Source: Obelidium mucronatum (taxonomy: Eukaryota > Chytridiomycota > Chytridiomycetes > Chytridiales > Chytriomycetaceae). From it: a stretch of DNA of 55,857 bases. Location: assembly GCA_025765595.1 (NCBI GenBank), contig JAIVFH010000176.1, positions 1 to 55,857 on the forward strand, given 5' to 3'. Under the pieces are notes generated by a model, which was given only the letters and a program-made list of their open reading frames with translations, was not told the origin of the DNA and searched no databases. The position numbers and the translations under genes are program-made. Shown in pieces: positions 1 through 11,183 of the stretch. The stretch's first letter is position 1. Each line of letters opens with the position of its first letter.

Positions 1-696
1 CGTCGTCGCTCGCCAGCGCCGTCAGCGAAGTCGAGCAGGGCCTCAACAAGGCGCTCGACGTCCCAGCGGCGTCCGAGCCGCCTGCGGCCGCGGCCGCGAC
101 TGCGACGGCGCCGCCGCCAAACACGTCGGCGGTCGACGACGGCTTCGCGGCGCTCGGCGGCTTTCTCAGCGCGTCGCTGGCGTCCGTCGCGAGTCTCAAG
201 CCGAACGACGCCTGGGACCTGGCCGCCTTTTCGCCCGCCGCGCTGGCGTGGGCGCAGTTAGGACGCCGGACGAGCCGAAGCCGACCCTGAAGCCGGATTG
301 CACTCAATCAGACGTGGTATCGCCGGCCCGCGAGCCAGCCGCTGATGTTCTTGTGAAGGCAGTTGATGTCGACGAACGGTCGACTGGGAAAGTTTCCGTC
401 AATGTCTATGCGACAAATCATGTCAAGGACGATGCTGGTTCTGATGCGGCTGCTTCCGATGTTGCACCTGTCTCTGTTGTTACATCTGTTGCTACGGCTC
501 CAATTGTCGACACAGATCATGATGATGCATTGTCGCTGAAACGGAAACCAGATCCGTCGCCACCGATAGAACCAGTCTTAAACGTTCCCAAAGATTCTCA
601 GTCAAAAAAAGTTATATCCACCGTTACGGAAGCGACCACAGCGGAGCCTAGTCTAGAGAAGGACACAGTCCCTGCCATTGATGATGAGAATATCCC

Positions 697-727
<31 letters not shown>

Positions 728-3266
728 CCGCTGTCCCCCGAAAAACGTCTCGCCTCCATTATTTCTCAACGCGAACAACAGCTTCTCGCCGCAATGACAG
801 CAAACGCTGCACTATCAGATGAAATTTCAGATTTAAAGAAACAGATTGATGTTCTCGTTTCAAATGATTCTGCTTCGGTTTTGGAGGAATTCACGAAACG
901 ACTGGATGCCTCGGAGAAGGCGAATAGTCTAGCGCTCAAGGTTTATTGCGAAACCCTCTCTTTTTTTTACGTGCTAGTGAATAGTTTTGTTTCTAGGACC
1001 GAGACAAGTACAAGTCAAATTACAATGCTCTTCAAGCTTCGTTTGACGACACTATAAAGCAACTCTCTGATCGCGAAGAGAAAATCAAGAATTTATTGGA
1101 AGAAGGAGAAAAGTTGTCGAAAAACGAATTGAAAATGAGTACCATTGTCAAAAAACTCCGCGCAAAGGAACAGGAATCTGAAACTCTCATGAAGGAGCAA
1201 ACCAAGAAAATAGAACAACTTACTACCGAGTTGAGCGATTTGAAGGAAAAGTGGAGTCGATTGACTGAGAGCGAACGAAGGCTTGGAGGTGGGGGGAGGA
1301 GTATTGTTACTGCTGTTGATTTGACTTTGGACTTGATTTATCAAATTTTAGATTCCGTCAAGTCGGGAACCGAAATGGCAGAAAAACAAGCAAAACAGAT
1401 TGTCAAGTTAGAGAACGAATTGGTTACTGCAAAAGGAGAATCTGGCAACTTGAAGGCCCAACTCGAACGAGCTCGTGCCGATTTACAAGAAGCTCGACAA
1501 CTGAATGCGGATGCAAACACTGCTGCTCATGCAGAAGCTCTTGAAAAAGAGGTACAGAAAAGAGCACGCTTTTGTTGTTGTTTGTTGTTATTTTCGTGCC
1601 TTTAACTCGATTCTTTTGTTCAGATATTAGCCAACGAAAGTCTCCATAAACAACTTCTTGAACAGCAAAGGCAATTTTCTTCCATTGAAAGCGCGCTCCA
1701 GAAGGAAGTTTTTGACCTTCGATCTTCTTTGGCACGATTGGAGGATGAATCAAGTTGGAAAGAAGGTAGTGTGATCTGGTGCGATCATTTGTTTCTTGCT
1801 TATTTATTTTTTTTTTATTTTTTTCAAATAGAAAACCTCCGAAAAGAGATTCAATCCCTACATGCCAGACTTCAAGCCGCTGATTCTCGACACGAAGATT
1901 TGTTTGCTGAAGCTCGAAGTGCAGACCGACCACTTGTTCGTCAAATTGAATCACTTCAAGTTCAACACGCTGCTGCAAGGAAAGACTGGGAACAAATTGA
2001 AGTGAGGTAAAGGAAGAACGAAAAAAGAAATTACAAGAACCAACAAAAAAGCCCAATCTGATTCTTTTTTTCTTTTTTGGTGCAACAGCCTCACTGCGCG
2101 ACTACAGCAAGCCGAGAGGGAGTGTTTTGAAAGTGGAGAGAAAGAAAAAGCCAGTGTAGAGAAATGCGAGGAATTGGTGAGAGATTTTGTGTAAAAAATT
2201 GCTGTTTCGTGACTCGTTCCCCCTCTTTTTTCAAACAGAACAAGAAAGTATCATCTCTGGAGTATCAATTTGGTAGAGAAAGGCAAGAGAGATCTCGTAT
2301 TCAAGCCGAATTGGATGTACGCATTCTCCATAATCATGCACTTCCGACTAATTGTATAAAAATTATTCAGGATCATGTTTCCCGACTGGATAACTCTGAC
2401 CGACAAGTCAGTGACCTTACCGCCAAACTAAACCACCTAAAAACAAGCCACGCACGAGAATTACAAGAAGCCCAAACAGCATTCCAAGAAACCCTCCGAA
2501 AAGCACTTGAAGAAGAACGGAGGAAAACCGAAATGCTTCTCAAGGAAGAACGGGATCGACTGCAAAGAGAAAGACTGAAAGTGGATGATTTAAAACAGCT
2601 TTCTGAAAAAGTAAATTCAACTAACGGCGCCGCCGGTGCCGCATCGTCAGCAACGCCGCCTTTCGTGTCGACAAGTTCTTTACCAAAACAATCGTCTGGA
2701 TCGTTGGATGGAGTCATGAGTCCAAGTGGTTATGATTCTCCAAGAACGCCTATCGATATCTCCAGTGGTGGTGTTGCTGGTCAGCATCAGCCTGGCGGGG
2801 CAGTTGTGGAGAGGTTATATCATAGTTTGAAGCAACTGCAGGGTCAGGTATCTTCTTTACAAGCTCAGTTGCATATGGTTACCAAGACTCGAGGTTTGAG
2901 TCCTTTTTCACTGGAACGCAGATAAATAGTCGCCATTTAACTTTCTTTTTGCGGCAGATGAATTGGCTGAAGAGTTAGTGAAGGCCACTTCAGATGCATC
3001 TGATGCGTAAGTTTTTCCCCCACCGAAAGTGTTTTGAGAAAAGTTAACCAACCTTTTTTTTTTCGTTTAGTAAAACATCTGCAGCTACAATCCAGTCTCT
3101 TGAGTCACAACTAGGTGAATTGAACAGGAGGTATATGGCGGCTCTTGAACTACTTGGAGAAAAAATGGAGAAAGTGGAAGACTTGCAGCAAAATATTGAT
3201 GAGTTGAAACGAATTCAAAAGATTGAAATTGAGGAACTGATGCGAGTTCAAAAACCGGCATCTTGA
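1..3266 (+). CDS. TMF1: TMF1-type golgin (TATA element modulatory factor family), 5' end cut by window
   Basis: Long coiled-coil Golgi tether of the TMF/Sgm1 family, which captures vesicles through Rab6 and supports retrograde Golgi traffic. The first ~250 bases read in frame 3 as an Ala/Ser-rich stretch with SAVSEVEQGLNKALDV, like the amphipathic N-terminus typical of golgins, so the start codon lies just upstream of the window. Later exons, joined at clear GT..AG sites, are about 250-940, 997-1551, 1624-1765, 1832-2006, 2089-2176, 2239-2316, 2371-2893, 2958-3006 and 3071-3266. They give continuous heptad-rich coiled coil. The end (DELAEELVKATSD, then RRYMAALELLGEK) is the diagnostic TMF C-terminal Rab6-binding domain. 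A (GCA)n run near 700 encodes poly-Ala. The join between the GC-rich first part (frame 3) and the frame that opens near 248 has no obvious intron, so a weak splice site or a one-base error is possible there. Confidence 0.85.
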
Positions 3267-3398
3267 TCAAGATAACCATCCCAAAAAAAAATTAAACAAA
3301 AGTATAATGTATTTTAGATCGATGGAAAAGGAAAAGAAACAGCATATTAAAAAAGAAACACCCCCTCAAAAAAAGGAGAGACCACCAATTCAATTCTC

Positions 3399-4316
3399 TC
3401 AAAAACGATCGCTTTCCAAGGTCATTTGTCTCGCAATATCAGTGTTTTCCACCACCTTGGTAAACTCTTCAAAGGAAATTTTCCCATCTCCGTCACCATC
3501 AGCTTCCATAATAGTCTTGTCTACAATTTGCTGAAGCTGTTGATCCTTCAAGTTGTTTCCAACCATCATTTTGAGAACGAGAAAGAGCTCTCCATTCGAA
3601 ATATATCCATCGCGATCCATATCATACACTTTGAACGCGACTGTACAATTTTTTTTGGTGGGTGTTTTTTTTTTTTGGTGTGATCAGATTAGCCATGGTC
3701 GGGGGGACGTTGTTTGTCAAAGAACCCATTCCACATTACACTTCAATTTGTCCTCCTTCTTCCCTTTGGCAGAGAAAGCCGACAACCCTCCAATAAACTC
3801 TTTAAAGTCTACATCTCCAGTTCCATCTCCATCCAATACACTCAATAATCTGGCAGCTAGAGGGTTGGATGCGATTTGAGGTAAAGCCAGGAATTCGTCC
3901 TTGTCGATTGTGCCGGAACCGTCCTTGTCGAGTTTCACGAATCGCTTGTATAGTCTTTGGATCTGGGGGATAATTTAAATGTGGAGGAGAGAGAGAGAGA
4001 AAAAAAAATAAAGGGGTCAAGTTGAGGTAGTTGTGGTGAGATTTTCGTGTTTGGGGGGTACCTCATCGGCCGTGACTATAAAACAAAATGAAGAACATAT
4101 CAGTCAACAACAGACAATTCCTATAAAGTGAAGTTTACAATTTGAAGAGGCGACCATCTCCTCGAGTTGACTGTCAGAGGAAAGTAATTGTTAGATTAAG
4201 TGGGTGGCTTTTGCGCACTGGATCAATATAGAAGAAAACTAGGAGGTGCTGATAGAAGATACGCAGTGCGAGAAAAGGATAGTGACGCTGGAGACGCACC
4301 TTGAGTTGGCTCCCAT
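3399..4316 (-). CDS. CNB1: Calcineurin regulatory subunit B (EF-hand)
   Basis: Regulatory subunit of the Ca2+/calmodulin-dependent phosphatase calcineurin. Five exons splice cleanly: 4316-4300 (17 nt), 4170-4139, 4075-4062 (14 nt), 3962-3740 and 3640-3399. Together they make 528 nt, or 175 aa, close to the usual 170-175. The N-terminus MGANSSQLEEM has the Gly2 needed for N-myristoylation. EF-hand loops are visible at [36 protein letters not shown] and [12 protein letters not shown], so all four sites keep their acidic ligands. The conserved [18 protein letters not shown] stretch is the calcineurin A and immunophilin-contacting helix region. The gene converges on the TMF1 gene and is divergent from SLY1, with only 67 bp between the two start codons. 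The 14-nt and 17-nt micro-exons are easy for gene finders to miss. Confidence 0.95.
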
Positions 4317-4383
4317 TTCCTGATAGTGAGTTGGTTTATTATTAAAAATAAATAAATAAACACACAGAAATAGTTCTTAAAAA
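4317..4383. promoter_or_regulatory. 67-bp shared intergenic region between divergent CNB1 and SLY1 starts
   Basis: Only 67 bases separate the CNB1 ATG (minus) from the SLY1 ATG (plus). The stretch is AT-rich, with an aataaataaata run that could act as a TATA-like or open-promoter element for either side. It must hold both core promoters unless transcription starts inside the neighbouring gene. No known factor site is recognised. Confidence 0.5.
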
Positions 4384-6922
4384 ATGAGTGGGTCACTGAG
4401 GCAGGCACAGAAGGGTAAGTCGGGGTATTCGATCTGAAATTTCATCGACTATATCGTTTGCCTCAAGTGTATGATTGCTGGGAGTTCTAATCATCAACGA
4501 CAGATGCCATTATTGCCATGCTCAACTTCAACAACAAGGACGCAGTAGCTTCTCAAAAGAAACCAGCTGCATTTGATTCGCCTTCAGATGGATTGCGTGC
4601 GCCTCAATTGGTGGAAACTGTGTGGAAGGTGTTGGTATACGATAAGGCAGGACAGGATATCATATCACAGCTCCTGAAAGTGAATGAATTGAGAGAAAAC
4701 GGAGTCACTGTACACATGTATGTGCCTTTTTGCTTTTGCGTCTTACGAAGCGTCATCGACTTCGAAAACTAATCCTTTTCCCTCTAAAGGCCCCTCTACA
4801 TGGATCGTCAACCGTTATCAGATGTTCCTGCTGTTTATTTCATTCAACCTACTCCTGAGAATATCAAGCGTATTGCTGAGGTAAGGTTCCTCTGGGATAT
4901 CGTAACTCAAACGTGGCATTTCGTCAAAACAGGACTTGTCCAAGAATCTGTATGAGTCTTACTACCTGAATTTCACATACACTATCTCTCGGAACTTGCT
5001 TGAAGAATTGGCTGCTGCATCAATTGCGGCCAATGCATCAGTTCAAATCGCCCAAGTTTATGATCAATATTTGAATTACATTACGCTTGAAGATTGTCTA
5101 TTCTCTCTCAACTTTACGGATACATACAAAATTCTGAATGATGCGGCTTCCACTGACCGAATGATTGACTCTGTCACAGAAAATATCGTTTCGTCCCTGT
5201 TTTCTGTCATTGCAACAATGGGTTCGGGCCGCAAATATCAATTATTATTACTGTTAAAAATTGACAGTTTGATTACAAAACACAGGCGTGGTTCCCATCA
5301 TTCGTTGTCCTCGCGGAAATGCCGCCGCAAATGTTGCCACAAAACTTGATCAGCGTATTAGAGACCATATTATGAATTCCAGAAACAATAATCTGTTTTC
5401 TGAGTCCAACAGTGGCAGCGCTGGTGTCGGAGCGCTATCGTTGACTGGATCCAGACCTGTCTTGATTTTGTTGGACAGACACTTGGACTTGGGTTCCATG
5501 TTGAATCATACGTGGACTTATTCTACTTTGGTTCATGATTTATTGGATTTGAAGCTTAACCGCGTTGTTATTGAGGTGACAATATCTCATTTGTGTCCGT
5601 CTTTGCTTATGTGCCGATAATAGACAGAAGACAAGGGACGAAAGCAAAAGAAGCAATTTGACATTGATGCAACTGACTTTTTCTGGAATAAGAACAGTGG
5701 AAACCCATTTCCTCAAGTTGCTGGTATGGGGGTTTCTGATTTCATTGGATCAAGGACTAAATATTACGTTTTCTTATTTTATGTAGATGATGTCAACTCT
5801 GAAATCACACGATACAAGAAGGATGTTGATGAGGTGACAAAGTCGTCTGGCCTGACTTCATTGGAAGACGTGGATCCAAAGTGAGTCCATGTTGAAAGGA
5901 ATGAATCCCAAGATGTATGCTCAATTGGTTTCTGCATAGTTCTAATGCCGAGACCTTGAAGTACGCTTTGACTGCTTTACCAGAACTCACTGATCGAAAG
6001 CGCACTCTTGACATGCACATGAATATTGCGACCGCATTGTTCCAAATCATTAATGATCGCAAATTGGATGCATTTTTTGCCATTGAAGAAGCCATGGGAA
6101 AACAGGTTGGATTTCTTTTACTTTTTTTTTTGTTTGGTTGAATTGACGGTTCCAAAACAACGTAGAACAAAGCCACAGTCTTGGAAACTCTTCGCGATGC
6201 TGAAAAAAAAGCTGAAGACAAACACAGATTTTTCCTGGTCTTTTACCTGTCGCGCGAAGACATTCCTAAAGAGGACATGACTGAATATGAAGAAGCGTTG
6301 GTCACAGCGGGAGTGTCGCTGGGAGCTTTATCTTACTTAAAGAGTGTGAAATCGTTCATCAAGATGGCAGCCGCCTCAACGATCGGAGGCACCAGCGCGA
6401 ATGCGACCACATCAGCCAATTCAAGTGATTTTATTGGAACTTTTACCACCAAGGTTGGAAAAATGATCAAACGGATAGCTTCATTCTAACTTTTCAACTT
6501 AGCTCCGTGGAACTTTAGATAGTGCCGGAGTAAGCGGTGGGCTGGATTCGATCATCTCCAACGTCCGAAACTTGTTGCCTACCCGTAAAGACTTGGCCTC
6601 AACTCGAATCGTTGAATCCATTATGGAAGGTAATACTGCTGGAACTGATGCGGATGAATACTTGCTGTTGGACCCAAAAGCGAGTCGCGCGTTGGCTGGA
6701 AAGCCAAGTCCAGCAAAGCCCACTGTTGGCGGGCCAGGAAAGGCAGGGTACCAAAACGCCGTTGTTTTTGTGATTGGGGGTGGGAATTACTTGGAATATC
6801 AGAATCTGCAGGACTATGCTCAACGCTCGCAGCAAAAAAAGAGAATTACTTATGGATCAACGGAGATTGTTACGGCCAAGGCCTTTTTAACTCAACTGGA
6901 ATCTTTGGGTGGTAATCGATGA
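4384..6922 (+). CDS. SLY1: SLY1 / SCFD1, Sec1/Munc18 protein for ER-Golgi SNARE fusion
   Basis: Sec1/Munc18-family protein that binds Sed5/syntaxin-5 and promotes ER-Golgi and intra-Golgi SNARE assembly. Ten exons splice in consistent phase: 4384-4414, 4504-4717, 4790-4880, 4933-5221, 5286-5575, 5624-5723, 5787-5880, 5940-6105, 6166-6453 and 6503-6922. This totals 1983 nt, or 660 aa, matching the usual ~640-670. Family hallmarks are [17 protein letters not shown] near the N-terminus, [72 protein letters not shown] and the C-terminal [14 protein letters not shown]. The start was chosen because exon 1 ([10 protein letters not shown]) joins in phase to [10 protein letters not shown], which matches the SLY1 N-terminus, and because no other ATG fits. 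Introns are 47-89 bp. Nothing looks broken. Confidence 0.96.
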
Positions 6923-7041
6923 ACAAAAAATAAAAAACTTCCTTTGGTCACATGACATACTGAAGACAAAAAAAATCATGCCTGCAGATATGTCTGTCAA
7001 TAAACATCATCAATTACAGCAACGTGAGTACAAAGTATCAT

Positions 7042-7113
7042 GACTCCTTGGCGCAACGGTAGCGCGTTCGTCTCCAAAGCGAAAGGTTGCGCGTTCAAAT
7101 CGCGTAGGGGTCA
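7042..7113 (+). tRNA. tRNA-Trp (CCA)
   Basis: Cloverleaf with 7-bp acceptor gactcct/aggggtc, D arm with ggcgcaacggtagcgc (A box), anticodon loop ctCCAaa and T arm ggttcaaatc-like B box (gcgttcaaatcgc). 72 nt, no intron. It lies 120 bp downstream of the SLY1 stop. Confidence 0.95.
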
Positions 7114-7505
7114 CCATACTAGTCGTATTCCCATGTATCTTTTTTAACCTTTCAGACGTCAACAATGAATAGCCGCAGTGCATCGACTTCGTTTTGTCTC
7201 TCTTTTGCCAACCACTAAATCACATATATGAAATATTTATGTACTCCATTTTACTTTATAGACACAAGGAGGTAGGACGCATAAAAAGATTCACACACAC
7301 AAGAAGATTTAACTCACGTACTAACACATGTAACTGGCTTAGAGACTGGATTCAAGGGTATTCCAGTTGCAGTCTACGGAAACTGTCTCTAAGAGGGAAT
7401 GTAAGTTGTCATTGTGTGTCTGTCTATGGGATAAAATATCAGATTATGTTTATTAAGTCTATGAAATTCGAAAAAGCAACTGTAAAAAACAAAAAAATCA
7501 GAGTC

Positions 7506-7587
7506 CGACAACGGCAGGATTTGAACCTGCGCTCCCAGAGGGAAGTAGATTTCTAGTCTACCGCCTTAACCGCTCGGCCACGTTGTC
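7506..7587 (-). tRNA. tRNA-Ser (AGA)
   Basis: 82-nt class II tRNA with acceptor gacaacg/cgttgtc, A box tggccgagcggttaag, anticodon loop ctAGAaa between gtaga/tctac, a long variable arm and T loop ggttcaaatcc. No intron and no obvious defect. Confidence 0.95.
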
Positions 7588-8239
7588 TTCGTCAAGTCGA
7601 TGTTAGTAAGCAGATTTGTAAAATGTGTAGAATCTCTGGAGAAAGAGTTTCCAATTTTGTTTTGCAATGGATGTGGTCCACTGACATGTATTGTTCCTCT
7701 GTTTCATTTAATTCTGTTATTAGCCCTTGTTGTACAGTGCACAAATTTTCCAAAATGCAAAAATGTTTCAAAGCAATTATTGGAATCTGTAAGTGTGTGA
7801 AGTATGGCCCAAGATGATTTTGGAAACAGCCCTGAGGCAGGGCTATGTCCTTCTCATGATATCTCAGGTTGTCATATCTTTTGACAATTAATGTAACCCA
7901 GGACAACTGTCAACAAGAGTTCTTGAGAACCACTTCAGTTTACAATGAAGGAATTGAGAAACTGGACTCAACCATCTTTTGAGAGGAGGCTACTGTTCCT
8001 ACTATTTTTGAGAATACCAATCAGAAAATGCTGCATTCCAAATCAGCCCAAAACCACCTTCTCAAAATCTTGTTCCAATGTCTACATGCTTGTAGCCCAT
8101 GAAACCTGACTGGTTGGACTTAAGGCTAAACAGGATTCCATTTTGTCATTCAAGCATTCGTCACTAACAACTTTTTTGTTTTTATTTAGCTTGGTCTGGG
8201 AACTTACCTTTTATCTGATGTTGCTGAAAATGACACATA
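7588..8239. other. No gene recognised
   Basis: AT-rich stretch with only short, interrupted frames on both strands. No domain, RNA gene or clear repeat was recognised. It may be flanking debris of the hAT relic that follows. Confidence 0.4.
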
Positions 8240-9340
8240 ACATACTGAAAAAATGTTTATTGATGACTGTGCAATGAACATGGGCTCTCGGTTGATTGTC
8301 AAACTCATATCACTTGACATCATGAAAAAACTAAAATCCTTCACCCTGGACAATGCATCAAACAATAATATGTTTGTTTCTTCCTTCACGGTAGTTTTAG
8401 TAATTAAAACATGGAGAAATAATCCCAAATACTCCAATTTGGTTTTGCGAACGACAGGTTGGGTTTTGTTGTGGAAGAAAATATTTAATCACTCACGTTT
8501 TGAAACATGAGTTTCCACAACCTTAATTCTGAGGAGACTGGGCATTTTGTTGCAATCTGACCCCACCCTCAACAGAGTCTGATTGGCACCCACCTGACAT
8601 GTTTTTCCAACCCCAACTCCCCTTCGAAACTTCATCACATGTATTTATAACATATCTTTGGTGAAGATGGTGGTGACAATTTTGACTATGACAGCAAAGA
8701 TGAAACAAATGATACTGCTGACAAGCAAGCCGACGCTGCTGACAATCTTCAGGATCAAACATGTGAAAAGGTAAAGTAAAGGTTTTAATGTTTCAGTGTT
8801 CTAATCCTTTATTTATAGATCAATCCTGGATTGCTTGAGACTATCAAAACATTCGCTGGAGCTATTGGAGGTGACTCACAGGAAGTTCAGGACATTGTCC
8901 CAGCATCATTGTCCTCAAAGAACTCTGTTATACCAAATGACACACGTCTTCTCTTTTAAGAAAGTGAATTATTTTTGCTCGCATGTGTGGTTTGATTATT
9001 TATCATTTTTATCATTTCCCTTCTGTTTTTAAGCAGTTGCACACATGCTTGCAAACTACCCCATGCCGCAAGCCAAATTGGAGTAAGTGTGAAATGCAAA
9101 GAAACATCCCATTCATCATAATTTTTCAATCTGTCAAAACTTTGGGGAACTCTTGTTCTGAAAGGCCAGAACTGCTTTTTTGCATTTGGGACCCTCTGAA
9201 TGCAATTTTATGGGATGTTAAGCCCCAATCAAGTACTTCGCTGCTTTCCAGTCACACCAGGACATGTCATTCAAACTTGGAGATTTTCTTGTCTTTGAGC
9301 AGATGAAGAAGTTTCTCATACCGTTTCACACTGCAACTGT
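8240..9340 (+). pseudogene. Relic of an hAT-type transposase
   Basis: Broken frames on the plus strand. The peptide KSFTLDNASNNN near 8340 matches the hAT catalytic-core signature around the second Asp (LDNASNND). An acidic linker follows near 8680-8760, and FLVFEQMKKFLIPFHTAT near 9290 resembles the helical FL-PF-AT region of hAT proteins. Stops and frame changes separate the pieces, so no functional enzyme is possible. No terminal inverted repeats were found around it. An hAT origin is inferred from these two patches only. Confidence 0.55.
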
Positions 9341-9400
9341 CTGTCCGTCAAAGATCAACCCACTGCCCAACTAGAAATTCCACTCTCAACAATTCTGACT

Positions 9401-10054
9401 CTATTCCTCAATACCTGAAACAAGGAGCCCCCAATGCCTGGGAAAAATTGCAAAAATACAAGGACATTGTTTTCCACAAAGTGTATTTAGTTGTTGCCAG
9501 GAAGATGAGAAAAAAATGTATTTATTCAGTTCTTTAAAAGTCGTTGATGTCATCTTTCGCAACAACAACAACATCTTGAATCGCATCCGCAGTAACAATA
9601 AAGGCAACTGGATTGGAAAATACACAGCGTCATTCTTCTTTCTCCACACATTGGACTCCCTGCCCTCGCGTTCTTTTGTACCATCAATCCAATCCCCCCC
9701 TCCTATTTTTTTGTAAACAAAACGGGTCGGAGTGTATTTGACATTGCATACCTTCTTGTCCAATGGGATTACAAACTCAATGGTTGGGAGCGGTTCTGCC
9801 TGGAATGAGGCCAAGATTGCTTGACTTTGAAGATCATTTTTGAATTCTGAAGCTTGCAGCCCATCTTTAGTGTACAGGTAGGGAGACAAGTTTTTAGGAG
9901 TCATTGATACTTCAATGCCAAACGCATCTGCTGCAACTGCAAATTTGGCAGTGTGGCCTGCAATAATGGATACTTGAATTAAGCATGATTCCCCCAAAGG
10001 AATCACTAGGTAGAGTTGGTCAAAGCTTGTGTCTTGATTGTCAGAGTGTGTCAT
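9401..10054 (-). CDS. Hypothetical open frame, 217 aa, possible mobile-element remnant
   Basis: Open frame with no family I recognise. The N-terminal ~120 residues look protein-like (LVIPLGESCLIQVSIIAGH, then PTIEFVIPLDKKVCNVKYTP), while the C-terminal part is basic and low complexity. A second short frame (10,041-10,361, minus) overlaps its start and runs into the dispersed repeat, so the two may be pieces of one decayed element gene. No catalytic motif or signal peptide is visible. It could be non-coding. Confidence 0.25.
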   Translation of the reverse strand: MTHSDNQDTSFDQLYLVIPLGESCLIQVSIIAGHTAKFAVAADAFGIEVSMTPKNLSPYLYTKDGLQASEFKNDLQSQAILASFQAEPLPTIEFVIPLDKKVCNVKYTPTRFVYKKIGGGDWIDGTKEREGRESNVWRKKNDAVYFPIQLPLLLLRMRFKMLLLLRKMTSTTFKELNKYIFFSSSWQQLNTLCGKQCPCIFAIFPRHWGLLVSGIEE

Positions 10055-10240
10055 TGATGGAGGGAGGCAGAACCTTTGGTGGCAGGGGTGTCTTTTGAGG
10101 AGGGAGTTTTCCAGTCAAAAAGTAATGGAATTTGTCAACGCCAAGCCTGCCCAAACCAAGAGGCTGCCCATTTGAGCCCAACAAACCTGGTTTCAAACTT
10201 GAGGCCGCCAACAACAAGTTAATAGAAGATCCTATATAAG

Positions 10241-10427
10241 TAGCTGTTATATTGCTGGCTAAGAGGCAGCTTATCAATTTTAGGGAAAGGGGCAGTGGAC
10301 GTTGCTCTAGCTTACTTCTGCAGAAGGGACAAGGGTGACACAGACACAGACTCACACACACTTCTCCACATGTTCATACCTCTTCTCAAACATCTTCCTC
10401 CTACTTATACCTTCAGAAGTCTGAAAC
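10241..10427 (+). repeat. Dispersed ~190-bp repeat, copy 1 (upstream of tRNA-Glu)
   Basis: Shares a core with sequences in both palindrome arms (33,840-34,031 and 52,261-52,452): ggctaagaggcagctta, ggggcagtggacgt, agcttacttctgcagaag, cacttctcc-catgtt and tttatacc/cttcagaa in the same order with substitutions and small gaps. It ends 93 bp upstream of tRNA-Glu. It could be a solo LTR or a short non-autonomous element. No long frame is inside. Confidence 0.65.
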
Positions 10428-10520
10428 TATATGGAGAAGAATAAAACATTTGGTGATTTACATTCTACAATTCAAATCTCAAATCAGAATAATTATATTA
10501 TATTGCTCTGAAGAGCAGCG

Positions 10521-10592
10521 TCCGAAATCGTCTAGTGGCTAAGATTCCGCCCTCTCACGGCGGCGACCGGGGTTCAATTCCCCGTTTCGGAG
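10521..10592 (+). tRNA. tRNA-Glu (CTC)
   Basis: 72 nt. Acceptor tccgaaa/tttcgga, A box tcgtctagtggctaaga, anticodon loop ctCTCac in stem ccgcc/ggcgg, and T arm ccggggttcaattccccg. Intronless. Confidence 0.95.
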
Positions 10593-10811
10593 CACCGTTT
10601 TCATCGCTTTGTTACTGGCTTGTTGCGTTGTTTGATTTGTGTTTGATTCCGAAAACGTCCAACCAATTCGAAGATCACACTTATCCAATCCAGACATAAT
10701 TCCAAATTTTATTCATATATGTACTCTGACTTTATTGAAGAATAGAAATGAAGACATATGCAACTAAACGAATAGAGGAAGAATCCCGCATGAGCTGCTC
10801 CAGCAACAGGT

Positions 10812-11183
10812 TTAGAGACAGTTTCCATAGACAGCACCGCCGTAGTTGTTTCCAGCAACTGGAATGCACTTGAATCCAATGTGGCAGATTGGGCCAGAGA
10901 TCTGCACGCTGCTTGGAACAGATGGAAGAGACGCGCTCAGGACATCAGAGGAGGCATCTCCGGCACAGTATTCTCCATAGGCGGCAATTGGTCTGCAGAT
11001 ACCCTGCACGCCAGCCTTGGGTTGGTCGGCGAAGGAGTAGTGCCAGCAGTCGACCGTTTCGTAACAGTCGCTCTTGGCTTTGCATGGAGAGCCCGGACGA
11101 CCGCCGTCTGGAGAGCAGTTGGGACCGGTGCAGGCAGCAGAGACGGTGATGGCAGCGAAGGCAAGAATGGCAGTAAATTGCAT
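10812..11183 (-). CDS. Small secreted Cys-rich protein, copy A (123 aa)
   Basis: MQFTAILAFAAITVSAA is a clear secretory signal peptide, followed by a ~106-residue mature region with about ten Cys (CTGPNCSPDGG, SDCYETVDCWHY, GICRPIAAYGEYC, SGPICHIGFKC, ending YGNCL). No domain is recognised. It is nearly identical to copy C at 12,046-12,423 on the opposite strand, so the two full genes diverge from a common intervening region. It is probably an extracellular or wall-associated protein, with function unknown. The shared promoter-proximal sequence upstream of its ATG is duplicated at 11,431-11,522. Confidence 0.8.
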   Translation of the reverse strand: MQFTAILAFAAITVSAACTGPNCSPDGGRPGSPCKAKSDCYETVDCWHYSFADQPKAGVQGICRPIAAYGEYCAGDASSDVLSASLPSVPSSVQISGPICHIGFKCIPVAGNNYGGAVYGNCL

